A stretch of DNA of 64,000 nt from Streptomyces aureus (GCF_000725495.1 NZ_JNZD01000033.1:1-64000); one strand, 5' to 3'; shown: positions 1 through 8,824, counted from the stretch's first letter. The notes: generated by a model not told the origin, from the sequence alone. Numbers and translations are program-made.

Positions 1-435
1 GGGGCGGGGGTGGGGGTGGGGGTGGTGCCCGGTGGGCGCGCGTGACGGGTGCGGGAGCGCGGAGGACGCGTGACGGGTGCGGGAGGCCGGAGGACGCGTG
101 ACGGGTGCGGGAGGCCGGAGGGCGGAGGGTGCGGAGCCGGGGCTCGGCGGGTTCTTGGGGATGCGGGGGCGGGGAGAGTGCGGGAGGCCGGACGGTGCAG
201 GGGCGAGGCCCGGCGGGTTCGGGAGGGTGCTGGAGGCCGGAGGGTGCAGGGCCGGGCCCGGCGGATTCGGGGGGATGCGGGGCCTGGGCCCGGCGGGCAC
301 GGGAAGGTGCGCGGCCGGGGCTCGGCGGGCACGGGAAGGGGCGGGGGGGGGGGGGGGGCGGGGAGCCGGAGTTGGCGGTCGGCGGCGGCGGTCGGCGACC
401 GCCTGGCGGTGGTCTCGGGCCCTGTCGGCCGCGCC
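1..435. other. G-rich non-coding stretch with poly-G run
   Basis: No credible gene is seen here. The stretch is extremely G-rich on the plus strand and built from degenerate copies of a GTGCGGGAGGCCGGAGG-like unit, so open frames in it are compositional artefacts. It contains an uninterrupted run of 16 G at 343-358. It lies downstream of the MFS gene, which ends at 436 on the minus strand. Confidence 0.7.
41..112. repeat. Tandem 28-bp repeat, three copies
   Basis: The 16-base core CGTGACGGGTGCGGGA occurs at 41-56, 69-84 and 97-112, exactly 28 bases apart. The second and third units are identical over their full length. More diverged copies of the GCGGGAGGCCGGA part continue to about 250. Confidence 0.9.
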
Positions 436-1953
436 CTATGCGTCCTCGACCGGTCCCGGCTCCCCGGCCCGGGCCGCGGCGCGTTCGGCTTGCCGAGCCG
501 CCAGGGCCAGGGCCACGCAGGAGGCCGTTCCCAGGACGCCCGCGCCCACGACCGTCGCCCGTACCCCGGCGAACTCCGCCACCACGCCCGACAGGGCCAT
601 CCCCACGCCCTGGACCGTCATCAGCCCGGCCGTGTTCAGCGTCATGGCCCGTCCCAGCAGTTCGTCCGGCACGGCCCGTACGAACCACTGGTCGAGGCCG
701 AGGGTGTACGCCGATCCCGCGCCCGCGAGCACCAGCAGGACCAGCGACCAGCCGAGGCCGGGCCGCAGGGCGTACGCGGCGTAGGGCAGCAGCGTGACGC
801 AGACCAGCGGGAGCGTGAGCCGGTTCCGGGTCGCCGGCCGCAGCCGCGAACCGGCGAACAGCTCCCCCGCGATCGTGCCGACGGGCAGCGCGCACATCAG
901 CAGGCCGAGCCCGGCCGTCCCGGCCCCGAGCCCTTCGGCGTACGGCGCCGCCAGCGCCTCCGGCGCGACGGTGAACATCGGCGGCACCCAGAACAGCAGG
1001 AGCAGGACGAGAATCCGCCGGTCGGCCAGCACCTGACGGGCACCGCTCAGGGAGTCGCGCACGAGCGCCTGCCCCCGGGCGGCCCGCGCAGGCCGCCGCC
1101 GGGTGCCGAACCGCAGCAGCGCGGCGGAGAGCAGGAAGGTGCAGACCGTGACGAGGAGCGCGTGGCGCGGGGAGACGACGGTGAGCAACAGGCCGCCCAC
1201 GCCGAACCCGGCCAGCAGCGCGCTCTGCGACAGGATTCGCAGCAGGGAGCGGCCGAGCACGAACAGTTCGCCGTCGCCGAGGACGTCCGCGAGGGTCGCC
1301 GTCCGCGTCCCCTGGAAGACGGGGGCGACGAAGGCCAGCGCGGCCCGCATCGCGAGCAGTACCGCGACGGGGGCGCCCGGCAGCACCATCACGGCCACGC
1401 ACCCCGCGCACACCAGGTCGCACACGACCAGGACCCGACGGGCGGGGAAGCGGTCCGCGACGCCCGCGAGCAGCGTCCCGCCGATCAGGTAGGGCAGGAA
1501 GCCGAGAGCGAACGTCAGGGCGCTCAGCAGCGGGGAGCCGGTCAGACCGTAGACGAGGACGGACAGCGCGATCTCGCTGACGACGAGCCCGAGCAGAGAG
1601 AAGGCGTGCGCCACGAACACCGCCCGGAACTCGGGCACGGCGAACACGGGCCCGTACCCGGTGCGCACGGGCGCGGGCGCGAGCGCGGGGGCCGCAGCCC
1701 CGGCGGGCGTGACCGCCTGCGCGGCGGCGGGCGCGGGGTCGACCTCCGTGGCGGGCGCGGGAACGGCCCCCGGGGCGGGCGCGGGCTCGGCCCCCGCCGC
1801 AGGCCCGGGAGTGCGAACGACCCCCGTGGCAGGCGCGGGCTCGGCCCCCGGGGCGGGGGCGACGTCGACCCCCGGGGCGGGTGCGGGATCCCGGCCCGGG
1901 GCAGGGCTGGGGGCGGGCGTCCGTGTCGGGCCCGTCGTCTGTGCTTCCGGCAT
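436..1953 (-). CDS. MFS family transporter (probable exporter)
   Basis: Predicted major facilitator superfamily permease of about 505 residues from the ATG at 1953. The first ~85 residues are a Pro/Ala/Gly repeat of PAPA and GAEPAP units with no membrane segment. The membrane part begins near VFAVPEFRAVF and shows the usual MFS pattern of about 12 hydrophobic segments, with an RFPARRVLV-type loop between the second and third. An ATG at 2028 would add 25 residues but would place the operator inside the gene, so the 1953 start is preferred. It is divergent from an ArsR-type regulator, an arrangement typical of drug-efflux pairs. The substrate cannot be read from the sequence. Confidence 0.8.
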   Translation of the reverse strand: MPEAQTTGPTRTPAPSPAPGRDPAPAPGVDVAPAPGAEPAPATGVVRTPGPAAGAEPAPAPGAVPAPATEVDPAPAAAQAVTPAGAAAPALAPAPVRTGYGPVFAVPEFRAVFVAHAFSLLGLVVSEIALSVLVYGLTGSPLLSALTFALGFLPYLIGGTLLAGVADRFPARRVLVVCDLVCAGCVAVMVLPGAPVAVLLAMRAALAFVAPVFQGTRTATLADVLGDGELFVLGRSLLRILSQSALLAGFGVGGLLLTVVSPRHALLVTVCTFLLSAALLRFGTRRRPARAARGQALVRDSLSGARQVLADRRILVLLLLFWVPPMFTVAPEALAAPYAEGLGAGTAGLGLLMCALPVGTIAGELFAGSRLRPATRNRLTLPLVCVTLLPYAAYALRPGLGWSLVLLVLAGAGSAYTLGLDQWFVRAVPDELLGRAMTLNTAGLMTVQGVGMALSGVVAEFAGVRATVVGAGVLGTASCVALALAARQAERAAARAGEPGPVEDA

Positions 1954-1987
1954 GGGCGTCAGCGTGCCCGGGGCCGGCCCGGAGGCG

Positions 1988-2009
1988 TAGAGTTTCGGCG
2001 TCAGCCGAA
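1988..2009. promoter_or_regulatory. Operator palindrome and -10 box between MFS and ArsR-type genes
   Basis: A perfect inverted repeat TTCGGC-GTCA-GCCGAA lies at 1994-2009, 17 bases before the regulator ATG at 2027 and about 40 bases upstream of the MFS start. A TAGAGT hexamer at 1988-1993 abuts it and could be the -10 of the regulator gene. A dimeric ArsR-type protein bound here would block both transcripts. The palindrome is seen directly; its role is inferred. Confidence 0.6.
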
Positions 2010-2026
2010 TCTTCTGGGGTCGTGCC

Positions 2027-3010
2027 ATGCCGTCACTGCTGCACTTCGGGGAGGACGACCTCCTCAACTGCCGGTTCGCGGTGTCGCCGCTGTGGGAGAC
2101 GCAGGAGGCGGTCCGCACGCTCGACCGGCCCGACCGGCACGGCTATCACGCCCCCTGGCTGCGCCGTATGCGCGCGGCGGCCGCCGATCTCGACCTCACC
2201 CCGCTGTGGCTGCTGATGCCTCGGCGCGGCTACTCCCCCGACTGGCTCGGACCGCCCCCGCTGGGCCCGGCGGCGAGCTTCCGGGAGGAGATCGCAGCGG
2301 TCCGCGCCGCCGACCCGGACGTGGCCCGCGAGGAGAGCGCCCGCTCGCTCGCCGACACCCCCGGCGCCCTCGCCTCCCCGCGCGCCCGGGCCATGCTGGA
2401 CGACCCGGCCCGGATGGTGCGGGACCTGACGGACCTGCTCGAACAGGCCTGGCACACCCTCGTCGAACCGGACTGGCCGCGTCTGCGCGCCCTGCTCGAG
2501 GCCGACGTCGCCTTCCACTCGCGGCGGCTCGCCGAGGTCGGCCTCGGCGGGCTCCTGCCGGAGATCGACCGGCGTTTCGGCTGGCGTTCGCACACCCTGA
2601 CCGTCGAGGTCGGCGGCCGGCACGAACGGCACCTGGCCGGCCAGGGCCTGGTCCTCATGCCGAGCGTGTTCTCCTGGCCGGACGTGATCAGCGGCTTCGA
2701 ACCCCCGTGGCAGGCGACCCTCGTCTACCCCGCGCGGGGCATCGGCGGCCTGTGGACCGAGCCCGGCGACCGCACCCCCGAGGCACTGGTGCGGCTCCTC
2801 GGCCGCGGCCGCGCCACCGTCCTCACCGCGCTCGACGAGCCGGCCGGCACCACCTCGCTCGCGCACCGGCTGCGCCTGGCCCCGTCGTCGGTCTCCGCGC
2901 ATCTGACCGCGCTGCGCGACGCGGGCCTGCTGGTCTCGCGGCGGTACGGGCACCAGGTGCTGTACGAGCGGACACCGCTCGGGATCGCGCTGGCGTCGGG
3001 CGGCGACTGA
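2027..3010 (+). CDS. ArsR-family (DUF5937-type) transcriptional regulator
   Basis: A 327-residue protein with a long N-terminal effector-like region and a C-terminal winged helix-turn-helix. The latter shows LRLAPSSVSAHLTALRDAGLL as recognition region (about residues 283-303), followed by a wing with RRYGHQVLYERT. This layout, with the HTH at the C-terminus, matches the streptomycete ArsR-like regulators carrying a DUF5937 domain. It is divergent from the MFS transporter and the palindrome at 1994-2009 lies in the shared promoter, so it is probably the local repressor. No metal-binding Cys motif is visible, so a metal sensor is unlikely. Confidence 0.8.
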   Translation: MPSLLHFGEDDLLNCRFAVSPLWETQEAVRTLDRPDRHGYHAPWLRRMRAAAADLDLTPLWLLMPRRGYSPDWLGPPPLGPAASFREEIAAVRAADPDVAREESARSLADTPGALASPRARAMLDDPARMVRDLTDLLEQAWHTLVEPDWPRLRALLEADVAFHSRRLAEVGLGGLLPEIDRRFGWRSHTLTVEVGGRHERHLAGQGLVLMPSVFSWPDVISGFEPPWQATLVYPARGIGGLWTEPGDRTPEALVRLLGRGRATVLTALDEPAGTTSLAHRLRLAPSSVSAHLTALRDAGLLVSRRYGHQVLYERTPLGIALASGGD

Positions 3011-3089
3011 CGGCCGTGCCGCCTCCCGCCACAATGTCCTGGTGTGCCACGATTGGTGACCGGTCGTCACCTTCGCGCTAGGGAGCGGC

Positions 3090-4082
3090 ATGGCCCGGCT
3101 GATCCACACCCTCGCGGCCCTCGCGGTGCTCGGGCTCGCGGCGGGCTGCGCCGACGGACCGGGGGCCGGCCGGGCCCCCGGCACCGGCGGCGCCTCGCAG
3201 CGGACGGAGGCCGGCGCCCGCTCCCCGTTCTGGGTGGACCCGGCGGGCCCTGCGGCCCGGCAGATCGAGGTGTGGCGCCGTCAGGGCCGTACCGCGGACG
3301 CCGCGCTGCTCCGGCGGATCGCGGACCAGCCCGTCGCGCTGTGGCCGGCCGGCGAGGACCCCGGCCCGTCGGTCCGCGCGGCGACCGCCGCCGCGGCCCG
3401 GGAAGGGCGGACCGCGCTGTTCGTCGCGTACGACATCCCGCACCGGGACTGCGGCCAGCACTCGGCCGGCGGAGCGCCCGACGCCGACGCCTACCGCCGG
3501 TGGATCGGCCGGTTCGCCGACGCCCTCGGGGACGGCCGGGCCCTGGTGGTCCTGGAACCGGACGCGGTCGCCCACATGGTGGACGGCTGCACCCCCGCCG
3601 AGTACCACGAGGAGCGCGAGCGGCTGCTCGGCGAGGCGGTCGTCCGGCTGAAGCGCCGGCCGCGCACCACGGTGTACCTGGACGCCGGGAACCCCTCGTG
3701 GATCCCGGATTCCGAGAGGCTGGTCGGGCCCCTGGAACGCGCGGGCATCGCGCACGCCGACGGCTTCTCGCTGAACGTCTCCAACTTCCAGACGGACGCG
3801 GCCAGCAGGCAGTACGGCCTCGGTCTGTCCGGCCGGCTCGGCGGCAAGCACTTCGTCGTCGACACCAGCCGCAACGGCAACGGGCCGCTGGAGGGGGTCT
3901 GGTGCAACCCGCCGGGCCGGGCGCTGGGCACCCCGCCGACCACGGCCACCGGCGAGCCCCTCCTCGACGCCTATCTGTGGATCAAGCGGCCCGGGGAGTC
4001 GGACGGGGAGTGCGGGGGCGGACCGGCCGCCGGCCGCTGGTGGCCGGAGTACGCCCTGGAGCTGACCCGCGGCTCCCGCTGA
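3090..4082 (+). CDS. GH6 glycoside hydrolase lipoprotein (cslZ-like endoglucanase)
   Basis: A 330-residue glycoside hydrolase family 6 protein. The N-terminus has a signal peptide ending in LAAGC, so Cys20 is probably lipidated and the enzyme sits on the outer membrane face. GH6 hallmarks are YDIPHRDC with Asp120, the catalytic-acid motif VVLEPDAV with Asp158, YLDAGNPSW, and VDTSRNGNGP with Asp258. WCNPPGRALG and YLWIKRPGESDG near the end are also typical. It has no cellulose-binding module. It converges on glxA-cslA. In S. coelicolor a GH6 gene (cslZ) accompanies this locus, where it is thought to trim or release the beta-glucan made at hyphal tips. A GGGAG site precedes the ATG. Confidence 0.9.
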   Translation: MARLIHTLAALAVLGLAAGCADGPGAGRAPGTGGASQRTEAGARSPFWVDPAGPAARQIEVWRRQGRTADAALLRRIADQPVALWPAGEDPGPSVRAATAAAAREGRTALFVAYDIPHRDCGQHSAGGAPDADAYRRWIGRFADALGDGRALVVLEPDAVAHMVDGCTPAEYHEERERLLGEAVVRLKRRPRTTVYLDAGNPSWIPDSERLVGPLERAGIAHADGFSLNVSNFQTDAASRQYGLGLSGRLGGKHFVVDTSRNGNGPLEGVWCNPPGRALGTPPTTATGEPLLDAYLWIKRPGESDGECGGGPAAGRWWPEYALELTRGSR

Positions 4083-4180
4083 CGTACGCCACGGGCCGGA
4101 CGGCGGCCCGTGGGCCACGACCCGCCCGCTGACGTACACCGCGCGCCGTACGACGGCCCGCGGGCCACGACCGTCCTCCG
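4081..4180. repeat. Imperfect 50-bp tandem repeat with terminator hairpin
   Basis: Two 50-base units (from 4081 and 4131) both begin GACGTAC and share GGCCCG-GGGCCACGACC; about 8 of the first 42 positions differ. The first contains a perfect 9-bp stem, CCACGGGCC at 4089-4097 and GGCCCGTGG at 4105-4113. This lies between the convergent GH6 and glxA genes and probably ends one or both transcripts. Confidence 0.65.
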
Positions 4181-4183
4181 GGG

Positions 4184-6160
4184 TCAGCGGACATGGATCC
4201 ACTTCGCCTCGGACGGCGTGCCCCGCGCGTCCGTCACGAAGAGCATGTACCAGCCGGGCGGGACCAGCGCCGGGTCGTTCGGCACCTCGACGGTGACCGC
4301 GTCCGCCGTCTTCGTCAGCCCCAGCTCGACCGACCGCTGCTCGACGTCCGTGGTGTGGGTGACGGCGCTCGGCCGCATCAGCCGGGCCCGCGCGACCCGT
4401 TCCGGGTGGGCGGTGGCGAACGTCGCCCGGCGGTCCGGGCCGAGTTCCTCGGGTCCGGCCCCGAGGACCGGGCGCCGCGCGCCGTCGCGGTGCAGCGCCG
4501 GCGGGGTGAACACCTCCATGCGCTGCTCGAAGTGGCCGAGCTTGGTGTTCTTCTGATCGTCGAAGAGCGGGTCGGAGCCGAAGGTGGCGACCCGGCCGTC
4601 GGGCAGCAGCAGCGCCTCGGAGTGGTAGTTGCGGCCGACGGTCGGGGCAGCGGCGTCGTGGAAGGTGTTGGTGCGGGGGTCGTAGAACTGCGCCCTGAGG
4701 ACGTTGCTGGCGCCGCGGCCCCGGTAGTCCCGGGAGCCGCCCGTGGTGAACACGGTGTCGTCCGGCATGATCACGCTGTTCAGATAGCGCGTCCCCTGGG
4801 GAAGGTCGGGGCCGTCCTCGAAGACCGGGCTGTCCTTCTTGAGATCGACGATCGCGGTGCGCGGGGTGGACTTCCGGGACTCGCCGACGCCTCCGCCGCC
4901 GAGGATCATCACCTTCTGGTCCTGGGCGGGCGGGAGCAGCACCGAGGCGGAGGTCTCCGTCCGGTCGGCGTCCTTGAGGCCCGGCACCTTCTGGAAGGTG
5001 TTCGTCCGCGGGTCCCACAGGCCCGGCTCGCGGCCCTGGTCGGCGGGCCCGTACCCGGCGTTGGAGGCCGGGTAGAAGAGCTTGCCGCCCCGGGTGAGGA
5101 ACAGGGCCGGGTAGGTCGGGAAGTAGCGGTGGGGCCCGGGGCTCCACCTCTTGGTCACCGGGTCGTAGACCTCGGTGTCGCCCGGGTCGATGACCCCGAC
5201 GTCGTCGAGCCCGGAGACCGCGAGGACCCGTCCGTCGTCCAGTCCCACCAGGGTGGGGTACCAACGGGCCTTGTCCATCGGGTCGACGGGGATGTACCGC
5301 TCGGCCTTGGGGTCGAACTCGTAGGCGGATCTGATGCCCTGGAAGTCCTGCTTCTCCAGGGTGATCTTCTCCGAGAGGCCGTACGTGTTGCGGGCGTCCT
5401 CGCCGCCGAGGCCGACGATCTCGTACTGGGCCCGCCGGTCGGTGACCGATCCCGGCCCCTTCTCCTCGGCCTCGACGAAGACCCGCGCCTCCCCGGCGGT
5501 GACCTCGGTCCGCCAGGGCTGCATGACCCCGTTGCGGTCGTAGGTGACGACCTGGTTCCGCTTCGCCCGGGGGACCGTGACGTCGACCCTGCTGACGTAG
5601 TCGACTCCGGCGGGCGACCGGAAGACGGTGCCCTTCTTGAGGACGACGGTTTTGTCTGGGTTCTCGTTCTTCACTCGCATGCCGCCGCCGGCCCGGACGA
5701 CCTCGCCGTCCAGCTTCTCGTAGCGGGCCGTGCCGCCCGCCACGAGCATCCGGCCGTCGGGGAGCTGGGCGTGCCCGGAGCAGAAGAAGTCGTCCGGGGT
5801 GGGGATCTTCTTGTAGGTGTTCGCCTTCGGGTCCCACAGGATCGTGTCGAAGGACCCCCGGTCGAACTTGCGCTGCTCGTTGCCCGACCCGGCGACGATG
5901 AGCACCTTCCCGGTGTGCAGGAGGGCCGCGTGGATGGCGTTGGTGCGGTACTTCGCGGGGATGTCGATCCGGCTCCAGGAGCCGTACCGCGCCTGGTAGG
6001 CGGGCCGGGTGATCCGGTACTCGTGGTAGGTCTCACCGGCGAGGCCGAGCGCGGCCGGGGCGTTGAGTCCGGCGAGGACGGCGAGACCCGCGATGCCGAG
6101 CAGTGTCTTCTTCGTCTTCTTCGAGGGCCGGTACGCCTGCGGGGAGGGCCGGTTCGCCAT
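4184..6160 (-). CDS. glxA: Copper radical oxidase GlxA (galactose oxidase family)
   Basis: A 658-residue kelch-type mononuclear copper oxidase. After a basic N-terminus (RPSKKTKK) comes one hydrophobic segment at about 20-42, either a signal or a membrane anchor. Kelch repeats follow (VLIVAGSGN, GRMLVAGG, RVLAVSG, VFTTGG). A C-terminal DUF1929-like domain ends the protein. By comparison with galactose oxidase the thioether pair is probably Cys127 (FFCSGH) and Tyr301 (ARWYPT); copper ligands would be Tyr512-His513 (GRNYHS) and His602 (VTHTTD). In S. lividans and S. coelicolor GlxA is needed for tip glycan deposition and morphogenesis and acts with CslA. It starts only 3 bases after the cslA stop, so the two are one operon. 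Confidence 0.93.
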   Translation of the reverse strand: MANRPSPQAYRPSKKTKKTLLGIAGLAVLAGLNAPAALGLAGETYHEYRITRPAYQARYGSWSRIDIPAKYRTNAIHAALLHTGKVLIVAGSGNEQRKFDRGSFDTILWDPKANTYKKIPTPDDFFCSGHAQLPDGRMLVAGGTARYEKLDGEVVRAGGGMRVKNENPDKTVVLKKGTVFRSPAGVDYVSRVDVTVPRAKRNQVVTYDRNGVMQPWRTEVTAGEARVFVEAEEKGPGSVTDRRAQYEIVGLGGEDARNTYGLSEKITLEKQDFQGIRSAYEFDPKAERYIPVDPMDKARWYPTLVGLDDGRVLAVSGLDDVGVIDPGDTEVYDPVTKRWSPGPHRYFPTYPALFLTRGGKLFYPASNAGYGPADQGREPGLWDPRTNTFQKVPGLKDADRTETSASVLLPPAQDQKVMILGGGGVGESRKSTPRTAIVDLKKDSPVFEDGPDLPQGTRYLNSVIMPDDTVFTTGGSRDYRGRGASNVLRAQFYDPRTNTFHDAAAPTVGRNYHSEALLLPDGRVATFGSDPLFDDQKNTKLGHFEQRMEVFTPPALHRDGARRPVLGAGPEELGPDRRATFATAHPERVARARLMRPSAVTHTTDVEQRSVELGLTKTADAVTVEVPNDPALVPPGWYMLFVTDARGTPSEAKWIHVR

Positions 6161-6163
6161 GGC

Positions 6164-7993
6164 CTAGGTGCCTCCTGTCGTCGTGCCGGTGACCGTGATG
6201 GGGGTGGCGGCGGCCGGTGACTCCCGGCGGTCGGGGAGCCGGACGGGCGCGGGCGCCGCGGGCGGGGTCCGGCGCTCCCCGGCGCGGGTGCGGAGCCAGA
6301 CCGCGACCGGGGCGAGGGAGATGCACAGGGTCAGCAGCGCCCAGGTCCGCATGGCCGCGTGGGTGTGCCCGAGGACGGCCGAGGCGCCGAGCGAGACGGT
6401 GAGGAACGCGGCCCAGCCGAGGTGGATCCGGAAGGTCCCGAGCCGGTCGGGGCTCGCGTCGTGGCCCTTGGGGGTGACGACGAAGCGGCTGGGGCGGCGG
6501 AGCACCGCCTCGGTGAGCGCCTTCAGATAGACGGGCGCCGACAGGGCCGACATCGCCATGCCGGCCAGCCCGCCGGACCCCTCGGGCTCGTGCGGCGAGA
6601 CGTTGTGCCGCCGGTTCCACAGGTAGAGACAGATCTGCAGGGCGGCCGCGTCGCTGTAGAGCATCAGCCACACGGACGCGGTGACCTGTGTCCCCGACGC
6701 CCCGAACCACAGGAAGAGGAAGCAGCTCAGGACGCCCAGGAGCCAGTTGACGGCCGTCATCGGGTAGTAGAGGAGCATCAGCGTGTACGACAGGAGCCGG
6801 CCGGCCGGCATGGAGAACAGCGCCTTCCCGTACTGCTTGATCAAGGTCTCGCAGGAGCCGCGCGACCAGCGGGTCTGCTGGGTGAAGAAGTCGGTCCAGG
6901 AGGAGGGGCCCTCACCGACGGCGAGCACGTCCGGTGTATAGACGGACCGCCAGTGCCGGCCCGTGCGGGGGTTGCGGTGCCGGTGCAGTTCGAAACCGGT
7001 GGCCATGTCCTCGGTGATGGAGTCGTACAGCCCGCCGATCTGCCGGAGGGCCGCGATCCGTACGACGTTGTTGGTGCCGACGAACATGGGCGAGCCGTAG
7101 CGGTTGCCGGCGCGCTGGATCAGGGCGTGGAAGAGGAACTGCTGCGACTCGGCGGCCTTGGTGACGGGGTTCTCGTAGTTCCCGTACACCTGGGGTCCGA
7201 CGACGAACGCGACGTCGGGGTCCCGGAAGTAGCCCATCATCCGCTCCAGGAACCCGGGCAGCGGGACGTGGTCGGTGTCGACGGAGGCGAAGAAGTCGTA
7301 CGCGTGTCCGTAGAGGTCGAGCCAGGCGTTGTAGTTGCCGTGCTTGGTGCGGGCCCGGTGGCTTCCCTCCGGACGGTTCCACTCGGGCACTCCGCGCCGG
7401 GTGAAGTGCCGGACCCCGAGCTCGGCGCACAGGGCGCGGGCCCGGTCGTCGTCGCCCTCGTCGAGGAGCCAGACGTCGAGGGGGCCGGTGTGGGTGAGGG
7501 CGGCCGCCGCCTGAAGGGTGGCGCGGACGGTGGCGAGGGGTTCCTTTCCGGGGACGTAGGTCGTGAGGAAGGCGACCCGGGTCCCGTGGGCGGGAACGAC
7601 GGGGACGGGGTCGCGGGCGACCATCGTCGCGTGGGCGATGCTCAGGACGTTGACGACCATGAACAGTTCGATCAGCCCGATGGCGACGAGCAGGGTGGTG
7701 TCGAGGGCGATCAGCCAGGGTTGGCCGCCCTCGCGGTCCACCCAGTGGGTGGGCCACACGAGATAGACGAGGAGCGCTCCGGTGAGGGCCGGGGCGAGGG
7801 TCATCAGCAGGACGGCGGTCGTTCGGTGCGGCTCTCGCGACAGGAGCTTGGTGTACTGCACCCGGTAGTCGGTGCCGGACGGCAGGGTCAGCGGTCCGGC
7901 CAGGCGGCCGTAGGTGTCGTAGTCGTAGCCCGCGGGCCGCACATCGCCCTCCCGTGGTGGAACGAGCCGGTGATCGTCATGGCTGGTACCCAC
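6164..7993 (-). CDS. cslA: Cellulose synthase-like glycosyltransferase CslA (GT2)
   Basis: A 609-residue processive family 2 glycosyltransferase. Two membrane segments (about 58-82 and 97-120) precede the cytosolic catalytic domain, and several more follow it. The GT2 signature is intact: LLDEGDD (Asp178), SVDTD (Asp239 and Asp241), TEDM (Asp329) and QQTRW at 372-376. No PilZ domain is visible at the C-terminus. In S. coelicolor CslA makes a beta-glucan at hyphal tips and interacts with DivIVA. The GTG start at 7993 lacks a clear ribosome site, so the exact start is uncertain. It is the first gene of the cslA-glxA operon. Confidence 0.93.
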   Translation of the reverse strand: MGTSHDDHRLVPPREGDVRPAGYDYDTYGRLAGPLTLPSGTDYRVQYTKLLSREPHRTTAVLLMTLAPALTGALLVYLVWPTHWVDREGGQPWLIALDTTLLVAIGLIELFMVVNVLSIAHATMVARDPVPVVPAHGTRVAFLTTYVPGKEPLATVRATLQAAAALTHTGPLDVWLLDEGDDDRARALCAELGVRHFTRRGVPEWNRPEGSHRARTKHGNYNAWLDLYGHAYDFFASVDTDHVPLPGFLERMMGYFRDPDVAFVVGPQVYGNYENPVTKAAESQQFLFHALIQRAGNRYGSPMFVGTNNVVRIAALRQIGGLYDSITEDMATGFELHRHRNPRTGRHWRSVYTPDVLAVGEGPSSWTDFFTQQTRWSRGSCETLIKQYGKALFSMPAGRLLSYTLMLLYYPMTAVNWLLGVLSCFLFLWFGASGTQVTASVWLMLYSDAAALQICLYLWNRRHNVSPHEPEGSGGLAGMAMSALSAPVYLKALTEAVLRRPSRFVVTPKGHDASPDRLGTFRIHLGWAAFLTVSLGASAVLGHTHAAMRTWALLTLCISLAPVAVWLRTRAGERRTPPAAPAPVRLPDRRESPAAATPITVTGTTTGGT

Positions 7994-8085
7994 ACATAAG
8001 TGGAGTTTTCGCGACGTGTCGAACGGGGTGGGTCCGAAGGGGTGCGACGGCGGGCGGGCGGGTGGTCTTCGGCCCGCGAACGCGT

Positions 8086-8112
8086 GAACCCCGGCCCTGG
8101 GGGCCGGGGTTC
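8086..8112. terminator. Hairpin terminator, 12-bp arms
   Basis: GAACCCCGGCCC at 8086-8097 pairs perfectly with GGGCCGGGGTTC at 8101-8112 around a 3-base loop. It lies just downstream of the minus-strand operon ending at 8132 and insulates it from cslA. Confidence 0.8.
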
Positions 8113-8131
8113 CACGGAGAATCGTCTGCGG

Positions 8132-8425
8132 TCAGGCGGACAGGTGCCGCTCCACCGTCTCCACCTTGGAGGTGAGACCGTCCGTCACTCCGGGGCGGAT
8201 GTCCGCCTTGAGGACGACCGAGACGCGGGGCGCGCGCTCCTCGACGGCGGCGACGGCGCGCTTCACGACGTCCATCACCTCGTCCCACTCACCCTCGATC
8301 GAGGTGAACATCGCGTCGGTGCGGTTGGGCAGGCCCGACTCGCGGACCACGCGGACGGCGTCGGCGACGTACTCCCCCACGTCCTCGCCGACACCGAGCG
8401 GCGTCACGGAGAAGGCGACGATCAT
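8132..8425 (-). CDS. MTH1187/YkoF-type thiamine-binding family protein
   Basis: A 97-residue protein beginning [11 protein letters not shown] and containing [17 protein letters not shown] and [13 protein letters not shown], the pattern of the MTH1187/thiamine-binding YkoF-like fold (DUF77). Family members bind thiamine or a related small molecule; the role in Streptomyces is not established. The ATG at 8425 overlaps the stop of the upstream membrane gene by 4 bases (ATGA), so the two are translationally coupled. Confidence 0.8.
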   Translation of the reverse strand: MIVAFSVTPLGVGEDVGEYVADAVRVVRESGLPNRTDAMFTSIEGEWDEVMDVVKRAVAAVEERAPRVSVVLKADIRPGVTDGLTSKVETVERHLSA

Positions 8426-8763
8426 GCCTTCACGCCTTCGGCGACGACACGGGAGGCGACGACCGCGTCCTCGGCCTCGCGCTTCAGCCGGCGCTCGGCG
8501 AAGAAGCCGCCGGTGGGCAGCACCGAGAGGACGAAGTAGAGGATGCCGGTGCGCGCGCTCCAGCGGGCGCGGTTCCAGGCGTCCGCCCAGAAGACCACGT
8601 ACAGGACGAAGAGGAAGCCGTGGACCGCGCCCATCACGGGCACGGCGTTGAAGTCCGTGGTCCGCTTCAGCACCGAGCAGACGAGCAGCAGCAGGAAGGA
8701 AACGGCCTCCGGGGCCGAGACCAGGCGGAGCCGGCGGAGTGCGGTGGCGGTCTTTATGTCCAC
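8422..8763 (-). CDS. DUF3817 small integral membrane protein
   Basis: A 113-residue protein with three hydrophobic segments (about 15-35, 42-60 and 71-88), matching DUF3817, a conserved actinobacterial membrane family of unknown function. Motifs include [15 protein letters not shown] and [15 protein letters not shown] near the C-terminus. The GTG start at 8763 has GAAGGTG 4-5 bases upstream. It is the first gene of a two-gene operon with the thiamine-binding family gene. Confidence 0.8.
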   Translation of the reverse strand: MDIKTATALRRLRLVSAPEAVSFLLLLVCSVLKRTTDFNAVPVMGAVHGFLFVLYVVFWADAWNRARWSARTGILYFVLSVLPTGGFFAERRLKREAEDAVVASRVVAEGVKA

Positions 8764-8804
8764 GGGTCACCTTCGGTGGGTTTCGCTGTCGGGGGGAACG
8801 CGCC

Positions 8805-8824
8805 CTTGTGAAAGCAAGCACAAG
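8805..8824. promoter_or_regulatory. Inverted repeat upstream of DUF3817 gene
   Basis: CTTGTG at 8805-8810 and CACAAG at 8819-8824 form a perfect 6-bp inverted repeat about 40 bases upstream of the minus-strand start at 8763. It may be a regulator site within the shared upstream region with the AIM24 genes; no cognate regulator can be named. Confidence 0.35.

Noticed and set aside
41..250. CRISPR-like array in the left-end repeats
   Set aside because: The 28-base units are directly tandem with no unique spacers, and no cas gene is present.
49..3081. A 1010-codon plus-strand open frame covering the MFS gene
   Set aside because: It reads antisense through the MFS gene and out of frame through the regulator. 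Its product is Arg/Gly/Pro-rich without any domain, a by-product of high G+C codon use.
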